A stretch of 34,333 bases of DNA from a virus. The stretch is taken from the IMG/VR virus record IMGVR_UViG_3300010392_000069, positions 1 to 34,333 of that record. One strand, written 5' to 3'. The position numbers were made by a program, and so were the translations under genes. Of this stretch, positions 1 to 7,288 are shown piece by piece. Positions within the stretch are counted from its first letter, which is position 1; each line of letters opens with the position of its first letter. The notes beneath the pieces were generated by a model. It was not told the origin of the DNA. It saw nothing but the letters and a program-made list of their open reading frames with translations, and did no database searches.

Positions 1-42
1 GGACACACGAGTGCGGCTCATACAAAACCTAGGAAAATTGAT

Positions 43-1422
43 GTGAGCAAGGTTCTCTACCCTCACCAACGCCGCATCATCAAATGGATGCGAAAGAACG
101 AAAGGGGCGGTCTGTTCGTCGAGATGCGACTAGGGAAAACTTTGGCAACCCTACGTCGTCTCAAATGGGCGAACCCGAAACGCACCTTGATAGTGGCTCC
201 AGCCTCGGCAATTGGGTCGTGGGTGGATGAATACGAAGAGGAGGGCATGGATGACCCGTCCCTCCTCATTGGAACATACACTCAACGCAAGAAGGAGCTT
301 GACCGGGGGAACCCGGTGTGCATCATCAATCAATTCGGGTGGCTGTCACTCCCAGAAATCGCCACGGCTGGATTCGACGCAGTGGTGGTGGATGAGAGCA
401 GCTTTCTGAAAAACCCATTCACCAAAATCTCAGAATTCTACACATCGCACTTTCGAGAAGCACAGTACCGGTACGTTTTGACTGGTACGCCGAACCCCGA
501 GAGCAAGGATGACTTCTTTACTCAACTGTGTTTCGCAAAGGGCGACTTTCTCGGATTCCCCGCAGATAAATACTGGACGTACAAATACAGTTTGTACAAG
601 GTCAACAGTGCGCATCCGTGGATGTCGTTTCCTAAGCGAGGCACAAAGGAGAGGGTGGAGCAGGAGATAGCGGATAACTCCATCATCATTCGCAGAAAGG
701 ATGTAGGGCTTGACCGAAAGAAGATACGCACGATACGCCGCGTAACCTTTGATGGCAGTATACGGAATGTCTACAAAGTGCTGTTAGAGGATTTCCTACT
801 CCGCATAGAAGGTAAGGAGGAGGAGCGCATACTCTGGAAAACGACTCAATTTATCCGGATGTGGCAGCTATGTGCTGGCGTCAGTCCCGATGGCGATTTG
901 ATATGGCGCGGTAAGCTATGCGAACTGATTTACCTATTGGAAGGTGAACTCAAAGACAAGCAAGTGGTGGTGTGGTTCCAGTTCCGAGCCAGCATTACTC
1001 ACGCTTCCTTAGAGCTACGCAAATTCAATATCAGCCACGGCGTCATGACTGGCGGACAAAGCCATGCAGAGCGCGACGCGCTTCGCAAAGACTTCACCGC
1101 TGGTAAGAGGCGGGTACTACTCATGCAAGAGAGTGTGGGCCGCACAGGAATGAATCTGTCGGTCGCAGATGTGGCTATCTACTATACAACGCCTATCAGT
1201 ATGACGGCGAAAACTCAGACGGAGGACCGAATACTAAGCATGAAGAAGACGGGGCCATTGCTGTATATCCATCTGACCGTGAATGATTCCATCGAGGAGC
1301 ACATCCTAAAACGGGTCAAGGATAAAAAATTCGAGAGCGCACGTGATTTAGAGGCGGCAATCCGTCGTGTAGCCCTCGAACAATCAAGAGGAGCAATGAA
1401 ACGATATGTCCGTAAGAGGTAA
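43..1422 (+). CDS. SNF2-like superfamily II DNA helicase/ATPase
   Basis: Likely ATP-driven DNA translocase or helicase acting in phage replication or recombination. Visible motifs of the 459-residue product: Walker A EMRLGKT (Lys about 32), a DESS box at 117-120 in place of DEAH, motif III LTGTP (146-150), and a C-terminal RecA lobe with GRTGMNLS and QTEDR, which match SNF2 motifs V and VI. The GTG at 43 has AGGA about 8 bases upstream and is my preferred start, but the frame stays open to the window edge, so an upstream start cannot be excluded. A preceding gene probably ends at 32 or 46 (stops in the other two frames). It overlaps the resolvase gene by 17 bases, implying one operon. The family is clear; the exact role is inference. 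Confidence 0.88.
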   Translation: MSKVLYPHQRRIIKWMRKNERGGLFVEMRLGKTLATLRRLKWANPKRTLIVAPASAIGSWVDEYEEEGMDDPSLLIGTYTQRKKELDRGNPVCIINQFGWLSLPEIATAGFDAVVVDESSFLKNPFTKISEFYTSHFREAQYRYVLTGTPNPESKDDFFTQLCFAKGDFLGFPADKYWTYKYSLYKVNSAHPWMSFPKRGTKERVEQEIADNSIIIRRKDVGLDRKKIRTIRRVTFDGSIRNVYKVLLEDFLLRIEGKEEERILWKTTQFIRMWQLCAGVSPDGDLIWRGKLCELIYLLEGELKDKQVVVWFQFRASITHASLELRKFNISHGVMTGGQSHAERDALRKDFTAGKRRVLLMQESVGRTGMNLSVADVAIYYTTPISMTAKTQTEDRILSMKKTGPLLYIHLTVNDSIEEHILKRVKDKKFESARDLEAAIRRVALEQSRGAMKRYVRKR

Positions 1423-1930
1423 GAGAAGGGCACGAAAGAATCGCTTGTGTCTTATGTGTATCGACCCAGGCATTGGTGGTACCGGATGGGCAGTCTTTCA
1501 CAACCCAGACTTGAATGGAAATAGCGCACCTGTTCCTGTTGTCGATTCTGGAGTCATTAGAGGTTCTGGAGCATCGTGGATTGAGAAGTCAGCAGAAATC
1601 GCTGGCAAGTTCAAAGACGTGCTCGATGAAAACGAGCCGACGTCCGTTGTTATTGAATGGCCGCAAACTTGGGCTGGTAGTCAGACCAGTGTGGCAGCTA
1701 CTTTACGGGGTGACCTACTCAAGCTGGCACATCTCTGTGGTATGCTATACTGTGACATCGTAGAACACTCATATGCAGAGGTCAGCTATATAACACCCGG
1801 GGCGTGGAAAGGGCAGCTACCGAAAGACGTTGTCATACGAAGAATTCAAGACGTATACCCCGGCTCATCTTTCCCGAACCACGCGGCAGACGCCGTTGGT
1901 ATGGGATTATCACTTCAAGGAGCACTGTGA
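1406..1930 (+). CDS. RuvC-like Holliday junction resolvase
   Basis: Predicted RNase H-fold endonuclease that would cut branched recombination or replication intermediates before packaging. Three acidic positions fit RuvC geometry: Asp20 in CIDPGIGGTGW, Glu84 in VVIEWPQ, and Asp162 in the C-terminal NHAADAVGMG motif. The 174-residue length is normal for RuvC. The ATG at 1406 follows AGAGGAG and lies inside the end of the helicase gene. The N-terminal extension RGKRRARKNR is strongly basic. The next gene starts on the stop codon (TGATG), suggesting translational coupling. RuvC-like is a fold-level call; substrate preference cannot be read from sequence. Confidence 0.85.
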   Translation: MSVRGKRRARKNRLCLMCIDPGIGGTGWAVFHNPDLNGNSAPVPVVDSGVIRGSGASWIEKSAEIAGKFKDVLDENEPTSVVIEWPQTWAGSQTSVAATLRGDLLKLAHLCGMLYCDIVEHSYAEVSYITPGAWKGQLPKDVVIRRIQDVYPGSSFPNHAADAVGMGLSLQGAL

Positions 1931-2451
1931 TGATTTATTGCACGGCCTGTAGTCGTCATAAACACACTAAGTCGCAGCCGATTGGATACGGTCGGTCAGC
2001 TAAGGCCACGAACCCAGCACCGGCTGATGTACTGTTTGTATTCGGGCAGCCGTACAAGTACGAAGCGGTCGCCGGCGCAGGTACCGGTGAAGTTCCACGT
2101 CTACTGAAGCTGGCAATCGAACGTTCCATGTTGTTGTCCCGTGTGAAGTTTACATGGTACGCAACCTATTTGGTTCGATGTCCGGCACCCAACACTGAAA
2201 ACGACGATAGTGTGGGTGAAGATGTGGTATGGGCCTGTAACCCGTTGTTTGAAGAAGTGCGTGTTTCCGTGAAACCACGCGCCACAGTATTTGTTGGTAA
2301 GCACCTTCTCCGGATGGTTCCGAAGGAGATGCGCCGACATTGGATACTCGACATTGATTATGTCGAATACAGAGGAGGAGTTGAGGCACCCGAGTATCGT
2401 ACTGTGTGTCGGCAACTCGTAGACATTGCGAAAGGACTAGATATAGCATAA
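1930..2451 (+). CDS. Uracil-DNA glycosylase family 4-like protein
   Basis: The 173-residue product resembles the Fe-S uracil-DNA glycosylases. Four cysteines sit where the family has cluster ligands: Cys4 and Cys7 (CTAC), Cys84 (LVRCPAPNTEN) and Cys103 (WACNPL). The fold-defining LVRCPAPNTEN and the later TVFVGKHL strand are also family-like. The usual GEAPG active-site loop reads FGQPYKYEAVAG, so the acidic residue appears replaced by Gln, and excision activity is uncertain. The ATG at 1930 overlaps the resolvase stop and precedes the CxxC. It could act in repair, or be a catalytically weak DNA-binding relative. It lies between recombination nucleases. Confidence 0.7.
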   Translation: MIYCTACSRHKHTKSQPIGYGRSAKATNPAPADVLFVFGQPYKYEAVAGAGTGEVPRLLKLAIERSMLLSRVKFTWYATYLVRCPAPNTENDDSVGEDVVWACNPLFEEVRVSVKPRATVFVGKHLLRMVPKEMRRHWILDIDYVEYRGGVEAPEYRTVCRQLVDIAKGLDIA

Positions 2452-2453
2452 CC

Positions 2454-3539
2454 ATGAAGTATGATCCAAGAAAACATGGCATCACCCAATCCAAGCTGGC
2501 GAACTTTCTCCAGTGTCGCCAACGTGCAAAATACACGGCGGATGGTATCGGATGGGTTGAAGGCATGGAGAGAGAAGCACTGTGGTTCGGGTCAATGATT
2601 CATTGGCTGCTTGAACGGTACCACCAAGGGCATGTTGACGTGTCCGTGGAGGACTGGGCGAAGGAGCGCAACCGTTCCCGCTCAAAAACCGAATTCAAGC
2701 CACGACGAGCAAACCAAGCTGAAGCGAACCTGATTTATGTTGGGCAGCTTTTGTTTGATGGCTATAAGAAGAAATGGGCAAAGGTGAACAAGCGACGCAC
2801 CTTTGTTTCGTTGGAGTCCGAGTTCTGCGTTCCGTTTTCTCTCCGCAGTGGAGAGGTGGTGTTTCTAAGGGGGAAGCGCGACGGCACAGGTATTCGGATG
2901 CCTAATGGCAGTGACTGGCTGTTTGAAACCAAGACAGCAGCCCGACACAATGAAGACCAGAAAATGACGCTGCTACAGTTCGACTTCCAGTGCAGCTTCT
3001 ATCTGATTTGTTCGGAGATTGAACGTCAAAAGAAGATGGCAGGTATCTGGTATAACATCATCCGGAAGCCTGGCATCGTCCAACTCCAACGTGAGACCGT
3101 GGAAGAGTACAGGGCACGCGTGAAGAAAGCAATTGATGACCAGCCCGACTATTTCTTCTACCAGTACGAGGTCGCATTCACACCCAAACAAAAGCGGAGA
3201 GCATTGGAGGAGCTTACGCATATCGTAAATGAGTTTATGGACTGGTACGACGACCAAGACCGCAAGACGTACAAAAACACGGTGGCTTGTACCGCTCCGT
3301 ATACATGCGGATACATTCAAGCCTGTGCAAAAGTCTGTGACGCAACTAAGGTGATGGGCATGGGCGACTTAGACCGTGTCCATCCAGAACTCGATAAGGA
3401 CACTATCAATGCCGATACGAAAGGTCAAAAGCGGAAACGCAAAAAGAGCGCCAGCCAAAAAGGCACGACCAAAAAAGGCCACGCTGTCCGGTCTGTTCCT
3501 TCCAAAGTCAAGGCGAGACGCAGACCCAGAACTGCATAA
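2454..3539 (+). CDS. Cas4/RecB-type PD-(D/E)XK exonuclease
   Basis: Probable recombination nuclease that resects DNA ends for the neighbouring recombinase. The 361-residue protein opens with ITQSKLANFLQCRQRAKY, typical of the PF12705 group. The nuclease core shows GKRDG (Asp143) followed by FETK (Glu158 and Lys160). Cys21 plus Cys279, Cys285, Cys291 and Cys295 could bind a 4Fe-4S cluster as in Cas4 and AddB, although the spacing differs from the classical CX2CX5C. The C-terminus is a run of Lys and Arg. The start ATG lies 3 bases after the previous stop. The last 131 bases also encode the N-terminus of the next gene in another frame. Confidence 0.82.
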   Translation: MKYDPRKHGITQSKLANFLQCRQRAKYTADGIGWVEGMEREALWFGSMIHWLLERYHQGHVDVSVEDWAKERNRSRSKTEFKPRRANQAEANLIYVGQLLFDGYKKKWAKVNKRRTFVSLESEFCVPFSLRSGEVVFLRGKRDGTGIRMPNGSDWLFETKTAARHNEDQKMTLLQFDFQCSFYLICSEIERQKKMAGIWYNIIRKPGIVQLQRETVEEYRARVKKAIDDQPDYFFYQYEVAFTPKQKRRALEELTHIVNEFMDWYDDQDRKTYKNTVACTAPYTCGYIQACAKVCDATKVMGMGDLDRVHPELDKDTINADTKGQKRKRKKSASQKGTTKKGHAVRSVPSKVKARRRPRTA

Positions 3540-4350
3540 CTATATCCTCATGGTGTATGGTAGAGCCGGTGTTGGCAAATCAACCCTGTTGTCCTCGTTC
3601 CCAGAAACCATGATGCTGTCCACCGAACGCATAAGCCGTGGTCTCACTTGTTTTGACTTCAACTGGGAGGCAGGTGGTGTTACAAGTTGGGCCGTCTTCA
3701 AGAAGGCATTGGACCTTCTGGAGAGGGACGGTGAGCGAGGAGGGTTTCGCACTGTGGCGGTTGATACCATCGACGCCGCATATAATCACTGTCTCACATG
3801 GGTTTGTCAGCAGAAAGGTATCACACATCCTTCCGACCTTGAATACGGGAAAGGTTGGAACCTTCTGCGGACTGAGTTTCGGGAGACACTGTTACGAGTC
3901 CCACGTATGGGGCTAGGCTTGACAATGACCTCGCATTGTAAGGAGAGTACAATCACATCTCCGTCGGGGTCTAAGGTGTCGCGCATTGAGCCGAGTTGTT
4001 CGGGTCAGGCATACGATATCATCAAGTCTATCTCAGACGTGACAATCTATATTGACTGGATGAAAAATCTTGCAACGGGCAAGAACATCCGGGTCATGAT
4101 AACAGACGGCGACGAGGTCTTGGACGCAAAGAACAATTGCGGGCTTCCTCGCTACCTTGGATTCGGGAAAGGAGATGGATACGCACAAATCAAAGCAGCT
4201 ATGAAGGGAGAGGATGTTGGGATTGCTGATTCCAAGTTAATCCCAAGTGAACTGGCAGGTAAGGCGACGCAAGACCTAGCCCGTTCCGTCCGGAGTCGGC
4301 CAAGCGCCAACAGCCGGAAAAAGAAGACCACAGCACCTCGTCGCAAGTAA
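3409..4350 (+). CDS. Sak4-like RecA-fold ATPase (single-strand annealing/recombinase)
   Basis: Member of the phage AAA_24/Sak4 group: RecA-like core ATPases that promote homologous pairing or annealing with an SSB partner. Walker A is GRAGVGKST (51-59) after the strand YILMVY; Walker B is FRTVAVDTID (Asp119). The product is 313 residues. ATG 3409 has AAGGAC about 8 bases upstream. A GTG at 3376 is possible but lacks a good ribosome site, and ATG 3550 would remove the strand before Walker A. The first 44 codons overlap the nuclease gene and give a basic linker. The C-terminus ends in a Lys/Arg tail. The gene order nuclease, Sak4, SSB-like protein supports a complete recombination module. Confidence 0.8.
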   Translation: MPIRKVKSGNAKRAPAKKARPKKATLSGLFLPKSRRDADPELHNYILMVYGRAGVGKSTLLSSFPETMMLSTERISRGLTCFDFNWEAGGVTSWAVFKKALDLLERDGERGGFRTVAVDTIDAAYNHCLTWVCQQKGITHPSDLEYGKGWNLLRTEFRETLLRVPRMGLGLTMTSHCKESTITSPSGSKVSRIEPSCSGQAYDIIKSISDVTIYIDWMKNLATGKNIRVMITDGDEVLDAKNNCGLPRYLGFGKGDGYAQIKAAMKGEDVGIADSKLIPSELAGKATQDLARSVRSRPSANSRKKKTTAPRRK

Positions 4351-4360
4351 GTTGCAACTT
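4349..4360. repeat. 12-bp perfect palindrome at the Sak4 stop codon
   Basis: AAGTTGCAACTT overlaps the TAA stop and lies 37 bases before the next start codon. It could be an operator or a weak RNA hairpin between the ATPase and the highly acidic SSB-like gene. A palindrome this short can also arise by chance. Confidence 0.3.
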
Positions 4361-4397
4361 CACTTCTAACAATAACTACAAATAAAGGAAAGTCAAA

Positions 4398-5423
4398 ATG
4401 GCTACTCGCAAATCCAATGCTAAGTCTGGTTCCGCCGCAAAGGCCCCTTCCATCAAGTCCGCCCTCAAAGAGATGCAAAGTCACTGGGAACAGGGCCGTG
4501 ACCGTGCGGCTGGTGTACCGGGAGGCATCTACATCGCCCGTATCACCAAGTGCGACTTCAATCAGGCCAAGTCCAGTGGCAACTGGGGTACGACCCGTGT
4601 GTGGACGGTGCTCAACGGAGAGTACGCGGGGTCCGAGATTCGGGACCGCATCACCTTCTCGACTGAGCAGGGTCCTTTCTTCACCTCGCAGTTCATTGAC
4701 CAGTTCGGGTACGAAGTACCTGAGCAGATTGAAGACCTGCAGGAAGTCTTCGATTCTATCGTGGAAGAGCAGGCCGTGGCCCGGTGCGAAGTCATCGAGT
4801 CCGGAGATTTCTTGAACGTCCGAGTGCAGGAAGTCATCGACCCTGACGACCTCGACGAGTTGCTCGAAGAGGGCGACATCGAAGACGAAGACGAAGAATA
4901 CGAAGAAGAAGAAGACGAAGAATACGAAGAAGAAGAAGAAGACGCAGACGATGAAGAATACGAAGACGAAGAATACGAAGACGAAGACGCAGACGATGAA
5001 GAATACGAAGACGAAGACGAAGATGCGGAAGAGGAAGAGGAAGACGAAGACCCCAACCACGCCGCACTCCTCGAAATCGCAGAAGCGTTCGACATCTCCG
5101 AAGTGTCCGCAGATATGGACATTGACGACATCGTGGAAGTGTTCAACGGCATCGACTGGGACCGCGACACCCTCGAAGAGGAAGAGCAGGCTGTGTTTGA
5201 AGAACTGGGCATCCTGAAGAAGCCCCGTAAAGCCGCAGCCAAGCCCGCCACGAAACCCGCCGCGAAAGCTAAGGCCCCGGCAAAGGGAAAGGGAAAAGGA
5301 AAGGCAACGACCTCTTCCAAGTCCGCCAAGGGCAAGTCCACTTCGACCAAGACCACGACCGCGAGGGGCAAATCCGCTCCCGCAAAGGGGAAAGCGACTG
5401 GACGCACCTCCAAGCGGCGCTAA
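4398..5423 (+). CDS. SSB-like (DUF669-type) protein with acidic block and histone-like tail
   Basis: The 341-residue product has four parts. Residues 1-148 include GGIYIARI, NWGTTRVWTVLNGEYAG and IRDRITFS, resembling DUF669-type phage proteins regarded as OB-like ssDNA binders. Residues 149-219 are almost only Asp, Glu and Tyr. Residues 220-272 look like a small helical domain (HAALLEIAEAF, ELGIL). Residues 273-341 are Lys/Ala/Ser/Thr-rich like histone H1 or mycobacterial HU tails. A 30-base unit within the acidic block is repeated exactly at 4941-4970 and 4986-5015. AAAGGAAA precedes the ATG. Its place after Sak4 and before a terminator favours the recombination SSB role. The SSB assignment is inference from the N-terminal domain and context. 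Confidence 0.62.
   Translation: MATRKSNAKSGSAAKAPSIKSALKEMQSHWEQGRDRAAGVPGGIYIARITKCDFNQAKSSGNWGTTRVWTVLNGEYAGSEIRDRITFSTEQGPFFTSQFIDQFGYEVPEQIEDLQEVFDSIVEEQAVARCEVIESGDFLNVRVQEVIDPDDLDELLEEGDIEDEDEEYEEEEDEEYEEEEEDADDEEYEDEEYEDEDADDEEYEDEDEDAEEEEEDEDPNHAALLEIAEAFDISEVSADMDIDDIVEVFNGIDWDRDTLEEEEQAVFEELGILKKPRKAAAKPATKPAAKAKAPAKGKGKGKATTSSKSAKGKSTSTKTTTARGKSAPAKGKATGRTSKRR
4941..5015 (+). repeat. In-frame 30-bp direct repeat in the acidic coding block
   Basis: Two identical 30-base units begin at 4941 and 4986, a 45-base (15-codon) offset, inside a wider GAAGAC/GAATAC-rich tract. Both encode the string DADDEEYEDE. The exact repeat suggests recent expansion and possible length variation by slippage. 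Confidence 0.8.
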
Positions 5424-5458
5424 TGACTAGCATCGTTAGACTTCCTAAGTAGCAATTC

Positions 5459-5491
5459 GGGGGCGGTCCTTATGGGCCGTCCCCGTTTCTT
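5459..5491 (+). terminator. Rho-independent terminator after the recombination operon
   Basis: GGGGGCGGTC (5459-5468) pairs fully, with two G-U pairs, with GGCCGTCCCC (5475-5484) around the loop CTTATG. GTTTCTT follows. It sits between the SSB-like gene and the polymerase gene. Confidence 0.8.
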
Positions 5492-5506
5492 GGATGGAGC
5501 ACTCGT

Positions 5507-7288
5507 ATGAGATGGGAAGAAAAGGCACTAGCCTATGACACGGAGACAACAGGACTGCGACCGTTCGGTACTGACCAGCATATGTTCGGGTATTGTACGG
5601 CCAACTCTGAAGGTATCATAGAGGTACGCAGAATAGACGGCCCACGTTCCAGAGTCAAACAGAACAAGGAGCACCTGATTGATATCATAGAACGCGCAAT
5701 CGCTGGTGAGATTGAGATGGTGTTTCACAATGCGAAGTTCGATTTAGCATTCACGGAAAAGGAGGTGGGGTTTCAGTTCGCAGACAAAATCAAATTCCAC
5801 GACACCATGGTAATGGCACACATACTACAGAATGATTCCAGCCACAGATTGAAGGACTTGGCATGGGAGTTGGCTGGTGTACCTGTGGACGACGAATCCG
5901 CAATCAAGAAGTTCACACGAGCAGGTGGTACGTATCAAGATGTCCCAGAGTTTCTGATGCATAAGTACATGGAGCGGGACGCTTACCGCACTATACTACT
6001 TCACCTTTTCTTCTATCCCAAGATACTCGCAGAGCGCAAGTTCTTGGAGTTGTACCGTATGGAGTTAAACCTTATCCGCGCATCTCTTCACATGGAGCGT
6101 CGAGGTCTCATGTTGAATAAGAAGCGCGCAGAAGAGATGGTGTTCAACCTCAAAACGAAAGCGGGAGAGGCATTAGAAGAGCTACGACTTACCACTGGCA
6201 GAGAGGACTTGAAACTAACTGACGCACATATATCGTGGATACTGTATGAGCACCTCGGCTTTGAGCCGTTCAAGTGGACCAAGAAAGCACAGAAGCCGTC
6301 CACGGACAAAGAGGTGCTAGCTACATTTCACGAAGAGTCAGACGCACATGAGTTAGACCTAATCATGATGCATCGGTCGTATAAGTCAGGAGCCGCAACC
6401 CTCGAAGGATACCTAGAGTTGGCATCTGAAGAGAGTGTGATTCACCCGACAATCAATACGCTAGCGGCAGTGACATCCCGCGAATCTATATCCAACCCAT
6501 CGTTGCAGAATGTTCGCAAGGACAATTCTGGTGGTGACTACTCGATTCCGATGCGTAGTGTGTTTCGACCTCGACCGGGGTATATACTCGTTCCCATCGA
6601 TTACCGAGGCATCGAACTTCGGTTACTCGTTGAATACTCACAAGAGGAAGAGCTAATCGAGATTATGAAGCAGGGCGGTGACGTACACGAGCCGGCATGT
6701 TATGTTTTCTTCGAGGATGAGTACGCCAATGGCACTCCCGAGGTTAGAAGCATACTTCGTGGTCTCACCAAGAATTGCAACTTCGGGTTACCGTATGGCG
6801 CGTCCGATGAAAAGGCACTCCAAATCCTCGGCCTATCTCCAGAGGTCGGATTACCTCGCATTAAGAACTGGCGCAAAAGGTTTCAACGTCTAGGAACTCT
6901 AGGCAAAGATATCCAGCGTGAGGTTTCCCGCTTCGGGTTCGTGACAACCCGATTCGGTCGCAAGCTCCGTGTCCCGAGACACAAGGCATACATGGGCACC
7001 AACTATCTAATCCAAGGCACTGGCGCTGACATTGTGAAGCGGGCGCAAGTACGTGTCAGTAAGTATTGTCGCAACCACTACGGAGGAAAGGCACATGTAT
7101 TGATTCCGATTCACGATGAAATCATACTAGAGTATCCGCGCTACTTGATGCCAACGTTCCATGAATTCATGGGTGACGTTAAGGCATTGATGGAAGACTT
7201 CCCAATCTTTAGCGTGCCGATTGAAATCGAGGCAAGTATCGCGACCGCTAGTTGGAACGCAAAAAGGGAGTATACCTTTGGGAGTTGA
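5507..7288 (+). CDS. polA: DNA polymerase I (family A) with 3'-5' exonuclease domain
   Basis: Likely replicative DNA polymerase of the phage. Exonuclease motifs: YDTET (Asp11, Glu13), HNAKFDL (Asp79), and YMERD (Tyr154, Asp158). Polymerase motifs: A is DYRGIELRLL (Asp365), B is RGLTKNCNFGLPYG (Arg418, Lys422, Phe426, Tyr430), C is HDEI (His536, Asp537). The N-terminal 5'-nuclease domain of bacterial Pol I is absent, as is usual for phage enzymes of about 590 residues. Phe426 aligns with E. coli Phe762, so the T7-type Tyr is not used. GGATGGAG precedes the ATG. The downstream primase gene overlaps its end. Confidence 0.95.
   Translation: MRWEEKALAYDTETTGLRPFGTDQHMFGYCTANSEGIIEVRRIDGPRSRVKQNKEHLIDIIERAIAGEIEMVFHNAKFDLAFTEKEVGFQFADKIKFHDTMVMAHILQNDSSHRLKDLAWELAGVPVDDESAIKKFTRAGGTYQDVPEFLMHKYMERDAYRTILLHLFFYPKILAERKFLELYRMELNLIRASLHMERRGLMLNKKRAEEMVFNLKTKAGEALEELRLTTGREDLKLTDAHISWILYEHLGFEPFKWTKKAQKPSTDKEVLATFHEESDAHELDLIMMHRSYKSGAATLEGYLELASEESVIHPTINTLAAVTSRESISNPSLQNVRKDNSGGDYSIPMRSVFRPRPGYILVPIDYRGIELRLLVEYSQEEELIEIMKQGGDVHEPACYVFFEDEYANGTPEVRSILRGLTKNCNFGLPYGASDEKALQILGLSPEVGLPRIKNWRKRFQRLGTLGKDIQREVSRFGFVTTRFGRKLRVPRHKAYMGTNYLIQGTGADIVKRAQVRVSKYCRNHYGGKAHVLIPIHDEIILEYPRYLMPTFHEFMGDVKALMEDFPIFSVPIEIEASIATASWNAKREYTFGS

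Noticed and set aside
3-46. Annotating the tail of the upstream gene as a feature
   Set aside because: Stops at 30-32 (frame 3) and 44-46 (frame 2) are both plausible ends, and too few codons are inside the window to choose.
4152-5413. Two long antisense frames rich in Phe/Val and Ser opposite the SSB-like gene
   Set aside because: The odd composition is simply the complement of GAA/GAC repeats in the acidic block.
5424-5506. Promoter for the polymerase gene
   Set aside because: After the terminator I could not find a -35/-10 pair with acceptable spacing; transcription may come from read-through or a phage-specific promoter.
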